Assembly: GCA_018001225.1 (NCBI GenBank)
Contig: JAGNIJ010000011.1
Location: 30,940-94,939, forward strand
DNA length: 64,000 nt
DNA from: Kiritimatiellia bacterium
GTDB taxonomy: Bacteria > Verrucomicrobiota > Kiritimatiellia > CAIQIC01 > JAGNIJ01
Direction: 5' to 3'
Both the position numbers and the translations under genes were made by a program. The notes beneath the pieces were generated by a model, which was not told where the DNA came from, searched no databases, and saw only the letters and a program-made list of their open reading frames with translations. Positions 18,588-26,284 of this stretch are shown piece by piece (position 1 is the stretch's first letter; every line of letters begins with the position of its first letter).

Positions 18588-18917
18588 ATGAACCTGCCCG
18601 TGGAACAGAATGCGCGCGCGCCGCTGGCCCGGCGGCTGAACCGCGCGTTCGGGCCGATCCTGGCGGGGATCGTCATCGACCTCGTGGACCTGGCCACGTT
18701 CGGGCCGATCGGGCTGGTCCTCGGGATCCCGCTCGGCGGCGCGGCGGGGTACTGGATGGGCACGGCGCTCGGACTGGAGCGGAAGCACGCCTGGCTCTGC
18801 GCGCTGGCCGCGGGGATCTATTGCACGATCCCCTTCACGGAGGTCCTCCCCCTCGCCACGCTCGTCGGCGCCTTCGTGCGGTTCCGGGAAGGCGGGAAAG
18901 AAGCGACGGGGGACTAA
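18588..18917 (+). CDS. small two-helix membrane protein of unknown function
   Basis: 109 residues starting with MNLPVEQNARAPLARRLNRAFG. Hydrophobic segments lie near residues 22-57 (ILAGIVIDLVDLATFGPIGL and the Gly-rich stretch after it) and near 68-90 (WLCALAAGIYCTIPFTEVLP). The Gly-rich region around 46-60 suggests a tight helical pair. No family is recognised. It converges on the lipid A-synthase N-domain gene with seven bases between the stops. An in-frame upstream start at 18552 lies in the preceding repeat and is not favoured. Confidence 0.6.
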   Translation: MNLPVEQNARAPLARRLNRAFGPILAGIVIDLVDLATFGPIGLVLGIPLGGAAGYWMGTALGLERKHAWLCALAAGIYCTIPFTEVLPLATLVGAFVRFREGGKEATGD

Positions 18918-18924
18918 CCTGTCC

Positions 18925-19227
18925 CTACCCCGCGGCGGGGCCCGCGGCCGCGGCCTTGTGACGCCGGATCAGCATGAGATTCCGGACATAGACGAACACC
19001 CCGACCAGTTGGCCGAGGATAATCACCTGATCCTTCCGCCACAGCGCGTAGAACAACAGCAGCGCCCCGCCGCCGATGGAGAGATACCAGAAAACAACGG
19101 GCACGGTGGACTGCCCCTTGCGCTCGGAGGCGATCCACTGCACCAGGAAACGGGAAAAGAAAAGCGCCTGGCCCAGGTAGCCCAGGATCACCATGGGGTG
19201 GGACAGCTCGGCGATGAATGATTTCAT
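18925..19227 (-). CDS. lipid A biosynthesis N-terminal domain (LABN) protein
   Basis: 100 residues with three membrane helices. The typical LABN sequence is visible: LGYLGQALFFSRFLVQWIAS, ERKGQSTVPVVFWYLSIGGG, and YALWRKDQVIILGQLVG. The family takes its name from the N-terminal region of some lipid A disaccharide synthases and often occurs alone beside glycosyltransferases. Its biochemical role is unclear. It is 49 bases downstream of the GT39 gene and probably co-transcribed with it. ATG at 19227 is used; the longer frame lacks a credible ribosome site. Confidence 0.85.
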   Translation of the reverse strand: MKSFIAELSHPMVILGYLGQALFFSRFLVQWIASERKGQSTVPVVFWYLSIGGGALLLFYALWRKDQVIILGQLVGVFVYVRNLMLIRRHKAAAAGPAAG

Positions 19228-19276
19228 GTTGTATTCTCCGTGACCGGGATTGAGTTTTACAGATATCCGCGCCGCG

Positions 19277-20881
19277 TCAAGCGCCCGCGGGCCCGGCATC
19301 GTAGTCGTATTGAATCAGTTCCTTGCCGCCTGTTTTGAACGGGCGGGCGGTTCCCGGGACGCGCAGGTTCTGGTGGACCGCGTCCCAGTCCTTCTCCAGG
19401 AAGACGGCTATGCCGCGCCCCTCGCGGCGCATGGCGGCCTCGAGTTCCTCGACGGACCGGCACACGCGCCCGGGCCGCCGGGCATAGTAGGCGAAAATTT
19501 CCCCGTTGTACTGGTAGATCAGCAGGGGATGGCCCGGCGGGATTTTCGCCTGCGCCTCGTGGACCAGGATTGTTGGGGTCTTGAGTGGGTTAATAGCAGG
19601 ATAAATCCATGTTCCGACGCCCCACTGGACGAGGAACATGGTCGCGGCGATCGCGTAGAACACGCGGAGGGAAATCCCGCGCCGGCGCAGTTCCGCGATC
19701 ATCCAGGCCGCGCCGCCCAGGGCCGCGAGGCCCACGGGCCAGAGGGAAGCCGCCGGGATGGGAAGTCGCGGGAAAAGGCCGGCGGCCAGGCAACCGATGC
19801 CGGCGACCAGGTACACGCCCAGGAAGGCGTAGACGCCGAACTTGATCCATCCCCCGGGCGAGCGCGCCATGTCCGCCCACGCGCCGCCCAGAAGAATCGC
19901 CACAGCGGGAAACGCTCCCAGGATATAGATGTGACGCTTGCTGTGGCTCAACGTGAAGAAGACGATCACGAACAGGATCCAGCCGGCGAGTCGACGGCGG
20001 GATCCCCGGGTCTCGGGGTCGCGGGCCACGGCCAGGCACGCGGCCGGAAGGAGCAAGGTCCACGGGAACAGGTCCGCGGGCAAGGTGGCCAGGAAATAGT
20101 ACCAGGGCTGCTCGTGGCCCAGTTCGCCGGCAGCGCGCGCGATGTTCTGCTGGTAGAGCACGGCGCGGAAGTATCCCTCCGGCGCACCCTGCCACCAGAC
20201 CAGGCCCAGCCAGGCCGCCGGGAAAGTCAGGGTGATCAGCGGACCCCACAGCCAGTGCCATTTCTTCAGGCATCGCCCCTCTCCGGCCGCCCAGCGCAGG
20301 GCCGCGTAGGCGCCGGCAGGGACGAAAAACCCGACGGGCCCCTTCGCCAGGATAGCCAGGCCCATGCAGGCATAGGCCAGGGCCGGCCGCCAGAGGCCCG
20401 GGGCGTCGTCGTTGCGGACCAGCAGGTAGATCGCCGCGGTAGTCAGGCCCAGCAGAAGGCCGTCGATCCGGCCGAACCCGATTTCATGCCAGAAGAGGTA
20501 GTTCGTGCACAGCACCAGCACGGCGGGCCAGGCGGCCGCCGGGCCGCGCCAGCGTTCGGCCAGGCGCGCGACCATCCAGAGCGTCGCCAGGCCCGCGAGG
20601 AAGCCGGGCAGGCGCGAGGTCACGCGGCCAATGGGCAGGCCGGTGAGCCGGGAAAACGCGTTGTTCAGCCAGAAGAGCAGCGGGGGCTTGTCCACGTAGA
20701 CCTCGCCGTTCCGGTGCGGGACCAGCCAGTGGCCGCCGGCGCGCATCTCGTCCGCGACATACGCGTAGCGCACCTCGTCCGGCGTCCACAGGTCGCGGCG
20801 GACCATCTCGCCGACCCAGAGGAAGGCGGCGACAAGAAGTAGGTGGACGAAGGCGGGACGGGTCATGACAGGATCTTTCAT
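19277..20881 (-). CDS. ArnT-like glycosyltransferase family 39 membrane protein
   Basis: 534 residues with about 11 membrane helices. The catalytic acidic loop after helix 1 is present (RRDLWTPDEVRYAYVADEMR), as is the second family motif VDKPPLLFWLNNAFSRLTG. GT39/PMT-type enzymes move sugars from polyprenyl phosphate to lipid A or proteins; ArnT transfers aminoarabinose to lipid A. The donor and acceptor here are unknown. The start is only 5 bases after the upstream stop (ATG at 20881, or a second ATG at 20866). The neighbouring LABN protein and two-component system fit envelope modification. Confidence 0.88.
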   Translation of the reverse strand: MKDPVMTRPAFVHLLLVAAFLWVGEMVRRDLWTPDEVRYAYVADEMRAGGHWLVPHRNGEVYVDKPPLLFWLNNAFSRLTGLPIGRVTSRLPGFLAGLATLWMVARLAERWRGPAAAWPAVLVLCTNYLFWHEIGFGRIDGLLLGLTTAAIYLLVRNDDAPGLWRPALAYACMGLAILAKGPVGFFVPAGAYAALRWAAGEGRCLKKWHWLWGPLITLTFPAAWLGLVWWQGAPEGYFRAVLYQQNIARAAGELGHEQPWYYFLATLPADLFPWTLLLPAACLAVARDPETRGSRRRLAGWILFVIVFFTLSHSKRHIYILGAFPAVAILLGGAWADMARSPGGWIKFGVYAFLGVYLVAGIGCLAAGLFPRLPIPAASLWPVGLAALGGAAWMIAELRRRGISLRVFYAIAATMFLVQWGVGTWIYPAINPLKTPTILVHEAQAKIPPGHPLLIYQYNGEIFAYYARRPGRVCRSVEELEAAMRREGRGIAVFLEKDWDAVHQNLRVPGTARPFKTGGKELIQYDYDAGPAGA

Positions 20882-20886
20882 GCGTG

Positions 20887-21267
20887 TTACTCGGCCCCGA
20901 GTACGATCAGGCTGCCCACCACGCCCCCGAGAAAATCGAAGACGAGGTCCTTCCCGCTGAAGTATTTCCCCAGCGGCTTTTCATCCACCCATTCCTTGAC
21001 CGCACCCAGGCCCGTGGCGGTTCCCACGCCGATGAAGAAGGTTTGCGCATCCGACCGGCCGTTGTGTTCAGCGGCGGCGGCCGCCGCCGCGCCCATCAGG
21101 CCGAAGCTGATGAAATGCCCGGCCTTGTCGGGCGCGATCCAATGGTCCTTGGGGTGCTGAAACGTCATGCACCCGGAGCCATAGATCGCCAGGAACAGCA
21201 GGGTGAAAAAGACGAGCAGGCGGCGGATCGGCCGCCCCGGCTGGCAAACTGGAGGGGCGTCGTACAT
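20887..21267 (-). CDS. YfiM-like lipoprotein or membrane protein
   Basis: 126 residues. A hydrophobic N-terminal segment ends in a lipobox-like IYGSGC at residues 28-33. The remainder has the DUF2279/YfiM-type signature DKAGHFISFGLMG, then a small-residue helix, then GAVKEWVDEK and FSGKDLVFDFLGGVVGSL. Proteins of this kind are predicted envelope proteins of unknown function; the layout also resembles VanZ-like proteins. The ATG at 21267 overlaps the upstream stop by one base (TGATG). Confidence 0.7.
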   Translation of the reverse strand: MYDAPPVCQPGRPIRRLLVFFTLLFLAIYGSGCMTFQHPKDHWIAPDKAGHFISFGLMGAAAAAAAEHNGRSDAQTFFIGVGTATGLGAVKEWVDEKPLGKYFSGKDLVFDFLGGVVGSLIVLGAE

Positions 21268-22088
21268 CACCGGTCCATGTTGTAACTCGTTGAAAGCTCG
21301 GTCCAGGGCGGCTGGTAGAACTCCAGGAAAGTCGCCGTCTTGCGCCACCCGGTCTTCCGCACCAGGTCCGACAGGTTCAAGGCGATCCCGGCGTACAGGA
21401 CGCGGTGCGGATCGCCGTAGTGGCACCAATCCTGCGGTTCGTAGCCTCGCGTGTAGTACCCGGCATGGAATTCGAGATACTTCAGCCAGGTCGAGGACAG
21501 GGCCTCCACCCCGCGGCCCTTGAAGGCCAGCAGATACGTGAAGCCGGAGTAGTCGCTGATGTAATCCGTGGTATGGCCGTTGAGGGAGCCCCAGGACGGG
21601 AAGTACGAAACCCGGAAATCCACCAACCCCCGCAGGGCCGGATGCTCCCGCCGCAGATATCCCCACAGGGCGCCCACCGCGTCCGCCGCGAGGTCTTCCA
21701 GGGAAAAGCCGTGGTTGCTGAAGGCATCCCCGAACTCGATCATGAAAAACGTGGCGAAGCCGGACAGGGCTCCGAGCCGAGAGGCCACGTGGCGGTCGTA
21801 GCCCCACTTCTCGTATACCGCGCCGTAGCTCATGGTGCCCACATACGTGCTGAACGCGTGGCCCAGCTTGTCGGCCCCGCCGTGGATGCTGTCCTGCTGA
21901 AACCAGCCCTCGTTGACGAACTGAAATGCGTGCCCGCCGTATCCCCAGAAGAGCAGGCCGTACAGGGCCATCCCGCCGATGACGGCCGTGTTGAGCAGTT
22001 CCACCTTCTTTTCCTTGGGCCATTGCGACCACCGGCCCGGGCCGGTCCACGGCCGCCTCGGCCGGGCCAGGCTCGGGATGAGCCGCAA
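21267..22088 (-). CDS. DUF2279-type envelope protein, N-terminus probably frameshifted
   Basis: The open frame covers about 273 residues from a TTG at 22088. It contains a membrane segment (LLNTAVIGGMALYGLLFWGY) and the DUF2279 pattern: GGADKLGHAFSTYVG, EKWGYDRH, FATFFMIEFGDAFSNHGFS and EDLAADAVGALWGYL. It has no signal peptide in this frame. A good one (MTRLLHSLRPWKRGLVFLLL, ATG at 22176) lies just upstream in another frame. Removing one base from the G5 run near 22115-22119 would join them, so the true gene may be 21267-22176. Function unknown; likely envelope-associated. Confidence 0.7.
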   Translation of the reverse strand: MRLIPSLARPRRPWTGPGRWSQWPKEKKVELLNTAVIGGMALYGLLFWGYGGHAFQFVNEGWFQQDSIHGGADKLGHAFSTYVGTMSYGAVYEKWGYDRHVASRLGALSGFATFFMIEFGDAFSNHGFSLEDLAADAVGALWGYLRREHPALRGLVDFRVSYFPSWGSLNGHTTDYISDYSGFTYLLAFKGRGVEALSSTWLKYLEFHAGYYTRGYEPQDWCHYGDPHRVLYAGIALNLSDLVRKTGWRKTATFLEFYQPPWTELSTSYNMDR

Positions 22089-22250
22089 CGCCCGTTCCGG
22101 GCATTCCGGTCGCCCCCAGGAGCAGGAACACCAGGCCCCGTTTCCAGGGCCGCAGGCTGTGAAGAAGACGCGTCATCCATGCAGGCTAAACCACGCCGAT
22201 TCCGAAGACCAGCGTAGGACAGCACACCCGGCGCCCGCCATGGCGTAATT

Positions 22251-22266
22251 CTTAAGATTTCTTAAG
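22251..22266. promoter_or_regulatory. CTTAAG-N4-CTTAAG box
   Basis: Two CTTAAG hexamers at 22251-22256 and 22261-22266 are spaced by ATTT. The same arrangement (spacer ATTG) occurs at 25546-25561, directly before the response-regulator start. This copy lies upstream of the DUF2279/YfiM/GT39/LABN genes. A 10-base repeat spacing suits tandem binding by an OmpR-family regulator, and the hexamer resembles the PmrA-box half-site; the link to the neighbouring regulator is inference. Confidence 0.6.
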
Positions 22267-23122
22267 CCTGGGCGCGGCCGTCCGCGCCTTGCAGGTACTC
22301 GCGCAGCGTCACGCGGCCGCGCGGCGGCGAACACACGTCGCGCGTGGACATGAACAACAGCAGCCGCCCCATGGCATGGTGCCGCGGGGAGAAAGGCCGA
22401 AGCACGGCCAGCGTCGCCCGGCAAACCCCCGCCGGTACGCGGACGATCCGCGGCGGCCGGTTCTGCACCTCGAAGCAGGTACGGCAGATATCCAGCCAGC
22501 TCAAGTGCTCCGGGCCGCCCGCCTCGACGACCTCATAGATCACCGTTTCCATATCGGCCAACATGATGGCCGCCAGGTCTACGACGTGGATGGGCGTGCT
22601 TTTTTCCACGCCGCGCCCGATGACGAACAGCGGTCCGCGCGCGGCCATCTTTTTCATCTCCGCCAGGTCGGAGAAAAAGCCGCCCGACCGGAAGATCACC
22701 CACGGCACCGCGGACGCGCGCAGGGCCGTCTCGAACCGGTGCTTCGCGGCCAGCAACGGCGCCTCCCGGCGCCCCTCCGGCGTGCCCGCGGGCGAGATGA
22801 AGCCGAACTTGCCGACGCGGCTCTTCTCGGCCTCGCGCAGCAGGTTCAGGTTTCCGCGAAAATCCACGTCGTCGTGCGTCAGGCGGCCCTTGAGCCGGGT
22901 GATGCCGACGCATGAGATCACCCGGTCAAACCCGTCGCAGACACCCCGAAGCGTCTCGGGCCGGGTGACGTCCGCCTCCCGGATTTCGAGGAGCGGATGA
23001 TCGAGCCCGGCCAGTTCCCGGCGGGAAAGGACCAGCGCACGGACCTCGTTGCCCCGCGCCAGGGCCTGGCGCACGAGTTCCTTCCCGAGCACACCGCCCG
23101 CCCCGGCAATCAGCATCTTCAT
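22262..23122 (-). CDS. NmrA/SDR-type NAD(P)-binding protein
   Basis: 286 residues. The N-terminal dinucleotide motif is LIAGAGGVLGKELVRQAL (GxGGxxG), followed by DRVISCVGITRLKG and FISPAGTPEG, the atypical short-chain reductase pattern of NmrA or complex I NDUFA9-like proteins. The usual Tyr-x-x-x-Lys catalytic pair is not evident, so it may be a redox-sensing or epimerase-like protein rather than a classical dehydrogenase. It lies 13 bases downstream of the sensor-like gene and probably belongs to the same minus-strand unit. Confidence 0.8.
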   Translation of the reverse strand: MKMLIAGAGGVLGKELVRQALARGNEVRALVLSRRELAGLDHPLLEIREADVTRPETLRGVCDGFDRVISCVGITRLKGRLTHDDVDFRGNLNLLREAEKSRVGKFGFISPAGTPEGRREAPLLAAKHRFETALRASAVPWVIFRSGGFFSDLAEMKKMAARGPLFVIGRGVEKSTPIHVVDLAAIMLADMETVIYEVVEAGGPEHLSWLDICRTCFEVQNRPPRIVRVPAGVCRATLAVLRPFSPRHHAMGRLLLFMSTRDVCSPPRGRVTLREYLQGADGRAQA

Positions 23123-23135
23123 TCCCAGCCTCCGT

Positions 23136-23765
23136 TCAGGGCAGGTACTCGATCCGCCATTCCGTGGACGGCAGGGCCAGCGACACGGACTTCCAGTCGC
23201 CCTTCCGGTCGCCGTCCTCCTCCTCGGCCAGCACGCCGCGGCAGAAGATCCGGTAGCCGCGGCAGCGGTCGAGCCCGGTCGCCTCCAGGAACGCCTCGGT
23301 GCGGACCATGATGCTGACCACCGATTCGAGCCGGCCGTCCGTGAGCACGGGATAGCGCATGGCGATCAGGCGCGGCTGCATGATGTTGCCGTGCGCGGGC
23401 TCGCTCAACTGCGGCGCCGGCGCCTTGCGCATCAGGTCCCAGAAGTAGTCCAGTTGCTCGACCTTCTTCAGGTCGAAACCGCGCGCCAGGAAATCGCGCT
23501 TGTTATAGACCTCGCGGATCACGAAGTCCGTGTCGATCAGCGTGCCGCCGAAGAAGCCCTCCGTGTTCTTCGCGAGGGGCTTCATGACCTGGCGCAACGT
23601 GTCCACCGTGGGCTTCTGGTCGGCCACGGCCTTCAGCCCGGCGAAGAGGCCGGCAAAGTACTTCTCCGCCGCGGCGCCGATCGGATCGGACGGCGGGGTT
23701 GGCGTGGCGCCCAGGCGCGACGCGGCCAGCAGGACCACAACCAGCGGAACCAGGTATCTCCTCAT
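23136..23765 (-). CDS. secreted Cache/PDC-like sensor-domain protein
   Basis: 209 residues with a signal peptide (MRRYLVPLVVVLLAASRLGA). The mature part has features of periplasmic PDC/Cache ligand-binding domains: a long N-terminal helix, FFGGTLIDTDFVIREVYNKRDFLARG, and YPVLTDGRLESVVSIMVRTEAFLE. Unlike chemoreceptors and kinases it has no second membrane helix or cytoplasmic output, so it would act as a free periplasmic protein. ATG at 23765 overlaps the upstream methyltransferase stop (ATGA). The family assignment is from pattern only. Confidence 0.6.
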   Translation of the reverse strand: MRRYLVPLVVVLLAASRLGATPTPPSDPIGAAAEKYFAGLFAGLKAVADQKPTVDTLRQVMKPLAKNTEGFFGGTLIDTDFVIREVYNKRDFLARGFDLKKVEQLDYFWDLMRKAPAPQLSEPAHGNIMQPRLIAMRYPVLTDGRLESVVSIMVRTEAFLEATGLDRCRGYRIFCRGVLAEEEDGDRKGDWKSVSLALPSTEWRIEYLP

Positions 23766-24469
23766 CTTGCTTTCTCCTTTGCGGTTTCGGGTTTGCGAAG
23801 CTCGAACAGGCTCAAGTAGCCGGAATGCCGCGAGGCGATGCGCCAGTGCCCGCGGAACGGGCCGGCGTCCAGCGCGTCGCGCAGGCGGCCGGCGATGTTC
23901 TCCTTGATTTGCGGCTGGCGGAACAGCCAGTAGCCCGAGTACGCGCACAGGCTCCCGAACCAGGAGTACGGGACGTCCACGTCCAGGATGGCGGCCAGCC
24001 CGCCCGGCCGCAGGACCCGCCACAGCTCGGTCAGCGCTCGGCATTTCAAGCCGTAGTCCAGGTGATGGAAGAAGAACGTCGAGATCGCGCGGTCGAATGC
24101 CGCGTCGGCATGGGGCAGTTCCTCCGCCAGGGCCGCGTCGAATTCGAGCCCCTCGCGGCCGCCCGTCTTGCGCCGGGCCACGGCGATCATCGCCTCGGCC
24201 GCGTCCAACCCGACCACCCGGCGATCCGGCCCCGCCGGGATCGCGGCATGAAGCTGGCGCGTCAGCACGCCGGTGCCGCAGCCCACGTCCAGCGCCGCCA
24301 GCGGACGATCGAGGCGCAGGCGCTCCAGCACGCGCCGATGGAGCCGCGCTTCCGTCCCGAGCGTCATCAGCGGGGCCAGCCAGTCGTACCACGGCGCGGC
24401 GTGGTCCAGCGTGACGCCGGCCGTGCGCCGGGCGACCGCGGAGCGCGGGTGCAATTTCTTTCTACGCAT
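23762..24469 (-). CDS. class I SAM methyltransferase, UbiE-like
   Basis: 235 residues. Motif I is LAALDVGCGTGVLTRQL, motif II VVGLDAAEAMIAVARRK, then ISTFFFHHLDYGLKCRAL and LRPGGLAAILDVDVPYSWFG, as in UbiE/COQ5-type methyltransferases of lipid or quinone substrates. It overlaps the end of the isoprenoid-synthase-like gene by eight bases and the start of the sensor-like gene by four, so the three are translationally coupled. Next to a prenyl-type enzyme, a lipid substrate is plausible but unproven. Confidence 0.85.
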   Translation of the reverse strand: MRRKKLHPRSAVARRTAGVTLDHAAPWYDWLAPLMTLGTEARLHRRVLERLRLDRPLAALDVGCGTGVLTRQLHAAIPAGPDRRVVGLDAAEAMIAVARRKTGGREGLEFDAALAEELPHADAAFDRAISTFFFHHLDYGLKCRALTELWRVLRPGGLAAILDVDVPYSWFGSLCAYSGYWLFRQPQIKENIAGRLRDALDAGPFRGHWRIASRHSGYLSLFELRKPETAKEKAR

Positions 24470-25508
24470 ACGGAATGCCCTCCAGGTCCAGGACGGCCAG
24501 CATCGAGCGGGCCATCGATTCCGCCTGGGCGCCGCCGAAGCCGAGCCCGGCCTCGCCCAGCGTCCGAAGGCCGTCGCGCATCAGGCCCAGCCCGCGCCGG
24601 GCGGCCGGCAGCGCGGCGTGCGGAACGCGCAGGTACAGCCGGTCGTATACGTCGCGCGCCGCGCCGCGCAGGTGGTCGAGCGCGGCGGGATCGGAGTGCG
24701 CGAGAACGGAAAGGACATAGTTGTGCCGGCCCTCGAGCAGGTCGCGGGCCATGTCGCGCACGTCGTCGAGCAACTGGCAACCCAGCCCGAACTGCATGAG
24801 CGCGTCCTTCAGGCCCTGCCGCCGGGCCGCGGCCAGGTCCGCCTCCAGGAGGTCCGGGCCCGTGAACGCGACGTTGAACAACAGCCCCGTCTTGAGCCGG
24901 TGGATCACCTGGAGCACGTACTCGGGGTCGGGGCGTTCGCGAATGCCGCCCTCCTCCGTCGCCTCCTGCGCCGCGCTGGGCAGCAGCCGGCGCAGCGATG
25001 CCCGCGCCAGGAGCGCGCCCTGCTCCGGCGCGATCAACCCCGACGCGGCCGCCTCGGCCAGCATTTCCGCGAGGACCCGGTCGGCGGCCATCACGACGAC
25101 CACCTGCCGCATGACACGCGAAGAGCCCGGCATCTCCAGCGGCACGACGACCTTGTCCTCGTCGTCCAGCAGGTTGTCGGCGGAGGTCACCCAGATGCGG
25201 AAGAGGTGGATCAGCCGCCCGTACAGCATCCGGCGCGGCGCCTCGATGCCGAGGAGGTGGTACGCGGAGTGGAACAGGGTCGAGAACAGGTTCTTCCGCC
25301 AGGCATAAAACGAGGAGGGCACGGCGCCGGGCCGCACGGCGTACTCTGCGGGCGTGCCGTCCGGCGAGGCCAGGTACGGCGCCAGCCGCGCGTAGACCTC
25401 GCGGATGCACTCCTGCTGCTCGCGCAGCGAGCGGCGCAGGATGCGGCCGGTCTCGAACAGTTTTTCCCAGGTGCGAAGCATGGTGTTCATGTCCAGGTTG
25501 GACAACAC
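24462..25508 (-). CDS. class 1 isoprenoid biosynthesis-fold enzyme
   Basis: 348 residues, nearly all helical. Two Asp-rich metal-binding motifs typical of trans-prenyltransferases and terpene synthases are present: SADNLLDDEDKVV near residue 115 and QLLDDVRDMARDL near residue 250. The rest does not look like a standard polyprenyl diphosphate synthase, so the substrate and product are unknown. It starts the minus-strand unit divergent from the response-regulator gene; the 53-base intergenic gap must hold both promoters. The start could be ATG at 25508 or 25490. Confidence 0.7.
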   Translation of the reverse strand: MLSNLDMNTMLRTWEKLFETGRILRRSLREQQECIREVYARLAPYLASPDGTPAEYAVRPGAVPSSFYAWRKNLFSTLFHSAYHLLGIEAPRRMLYGRLIHLFRIWVTSADNLLDDEDKVVVPLEMPGSSRVMRQVVVVMAADRVLAEMLAEAAASGLIAPEQGALLARASLRRLLPSAAQEATEEGGIRERPDPEYVLQVIHRLKTGLLFNVAFTGPDLLEADLAAARRQGLKDALMQFGLGCQLLDDVRDMARDLLEGRHNYVLSVLAHSDPAALDHLRGAARDVYDRLYLRVPHAALPAARRGLGLMRDGLRTLGEAGLGFGGAQAESMARSMLAVLDLEGIPYA

Positions 25509-25545
25509 TCTCCGCCGGATGTCGCTGGCATTCCACCGGATTTGC

Positions 25546-25561
25546 CTTAAGATTGCTTAAG
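25546..25561. promoter_or_regulatory. CTTAAG-N4-CTTAAG box before the two-component operon
   Basis: CTTAAG at 25546-25551 and 25556-25561 with spacer ATTG; the second hexamer ends one base before the response-regulator ATG. The site sits in the shared promoter gap of the isoprenoid-enzyme operon and the regulator operon and matches the copy at 22251-22266. Autoregulation and control of the divergent operon are inferred. Confidence 0.65.
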
Positions 25562-26284
25562 ATGGAGCGTGAGAAATCCAGCGCCGAACCCGCGCCGGCC
25601 GGCCTGCTCGTGATCGAGGACGATCCACGGGTGGCCGGCAGCCTGGCGCGGGGCTTGCGCGAGGCCGGGTTTGAAGTGCGCATCGCGGGACGCCTGGCCG
25701 AGGCGAGCGCGGCCATGGCCGCCGCCCCGCCCGCCCTGCTGGTGCTGGACCTGTCCCTCCCGGACGGCGACGGCCTGCAGTGGCTCCGGCGATGCCGCCG
25801 CGAAGGCCACCGCCAGCCCGTGATCATCCTGACCGCACGCGACGCCGTCGCGGATCGCGTGACCGGGCTGGAGGAGGGCGCGGACGACTACCTCGCCAAG
25901 CCCTTCTCGTTCGCCGAACTGCTGGCCCGCATCCGGGCGAGGCTGCGCAGCGCGGCGCGGGAGGCGCCCGCCGACATCCTGCGCGTGGCGGACCTGGAAG
26001 TGGACCGCCGGCACCGCGAGGTGCGGCGCGCCGGGCGCCTGGTGGAACTGACCGCGCGGGAGTTCGACATGCTGGCCTGCCTGGCCCAGTGGGCCGGGCA
26101 TCCCGTGTCCCGGGACATGCTCGCGCGGGACGTCTGGAAGGTCAACCGGCGCCTGACGCCGTTGGACAATGTCATCGACGTCCACCTGTCCCATCTCCGC
26201 GAGAAGATCGACCGGGGCCGCGAGGAGAAGCTGATCCGCACCGTGCGCGGCGTCGGCTTTGTGCTGGCGGGGGGCGCGCCGTGA
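25562..26284 (+). CDS. OmpR-family response regulator
   Basis: 240 residues. The receiver domain has acidic pocket VIEDD (Glu19-Asp21), phosphoacceptor Asp63 in LLVLDLSLPDG, the conserved Thr in VIILTARD and Lys in DDYLAKPFS. The C-terminal winged helix is of OmpR type (ELTAREFDMLACLAQWAGHP, then NVIDVHLSHLREKID and IRTVRGVGFVL). The best start is ATG at 25562, immediately after the CTTAAG repeat; a TTG three codons upstream would lie inside the repeat. Its stop overlaps the kinase start. Confidence 0.95.
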   Translation: MEREKSSAEPAPAGLLVIEDDPRVAGSLARGLREAGFEVRIAGRLAEASAAMAAAPPALLVLDLSLPDGDGLQWLRRCRREGHRQPVIILTARDAVADRVTGLEEGADDYLAKPFSFAELLARIRARLRSAAREAPADILRVADLEVDRRHREVRRAGRLVELTAREFDMLACLAQWAGHPVSRDMLARDVWKVNRRLTPLDNVIDVHLSHLREKIDRGREEKLIRTVRGVGFVLAGGAP

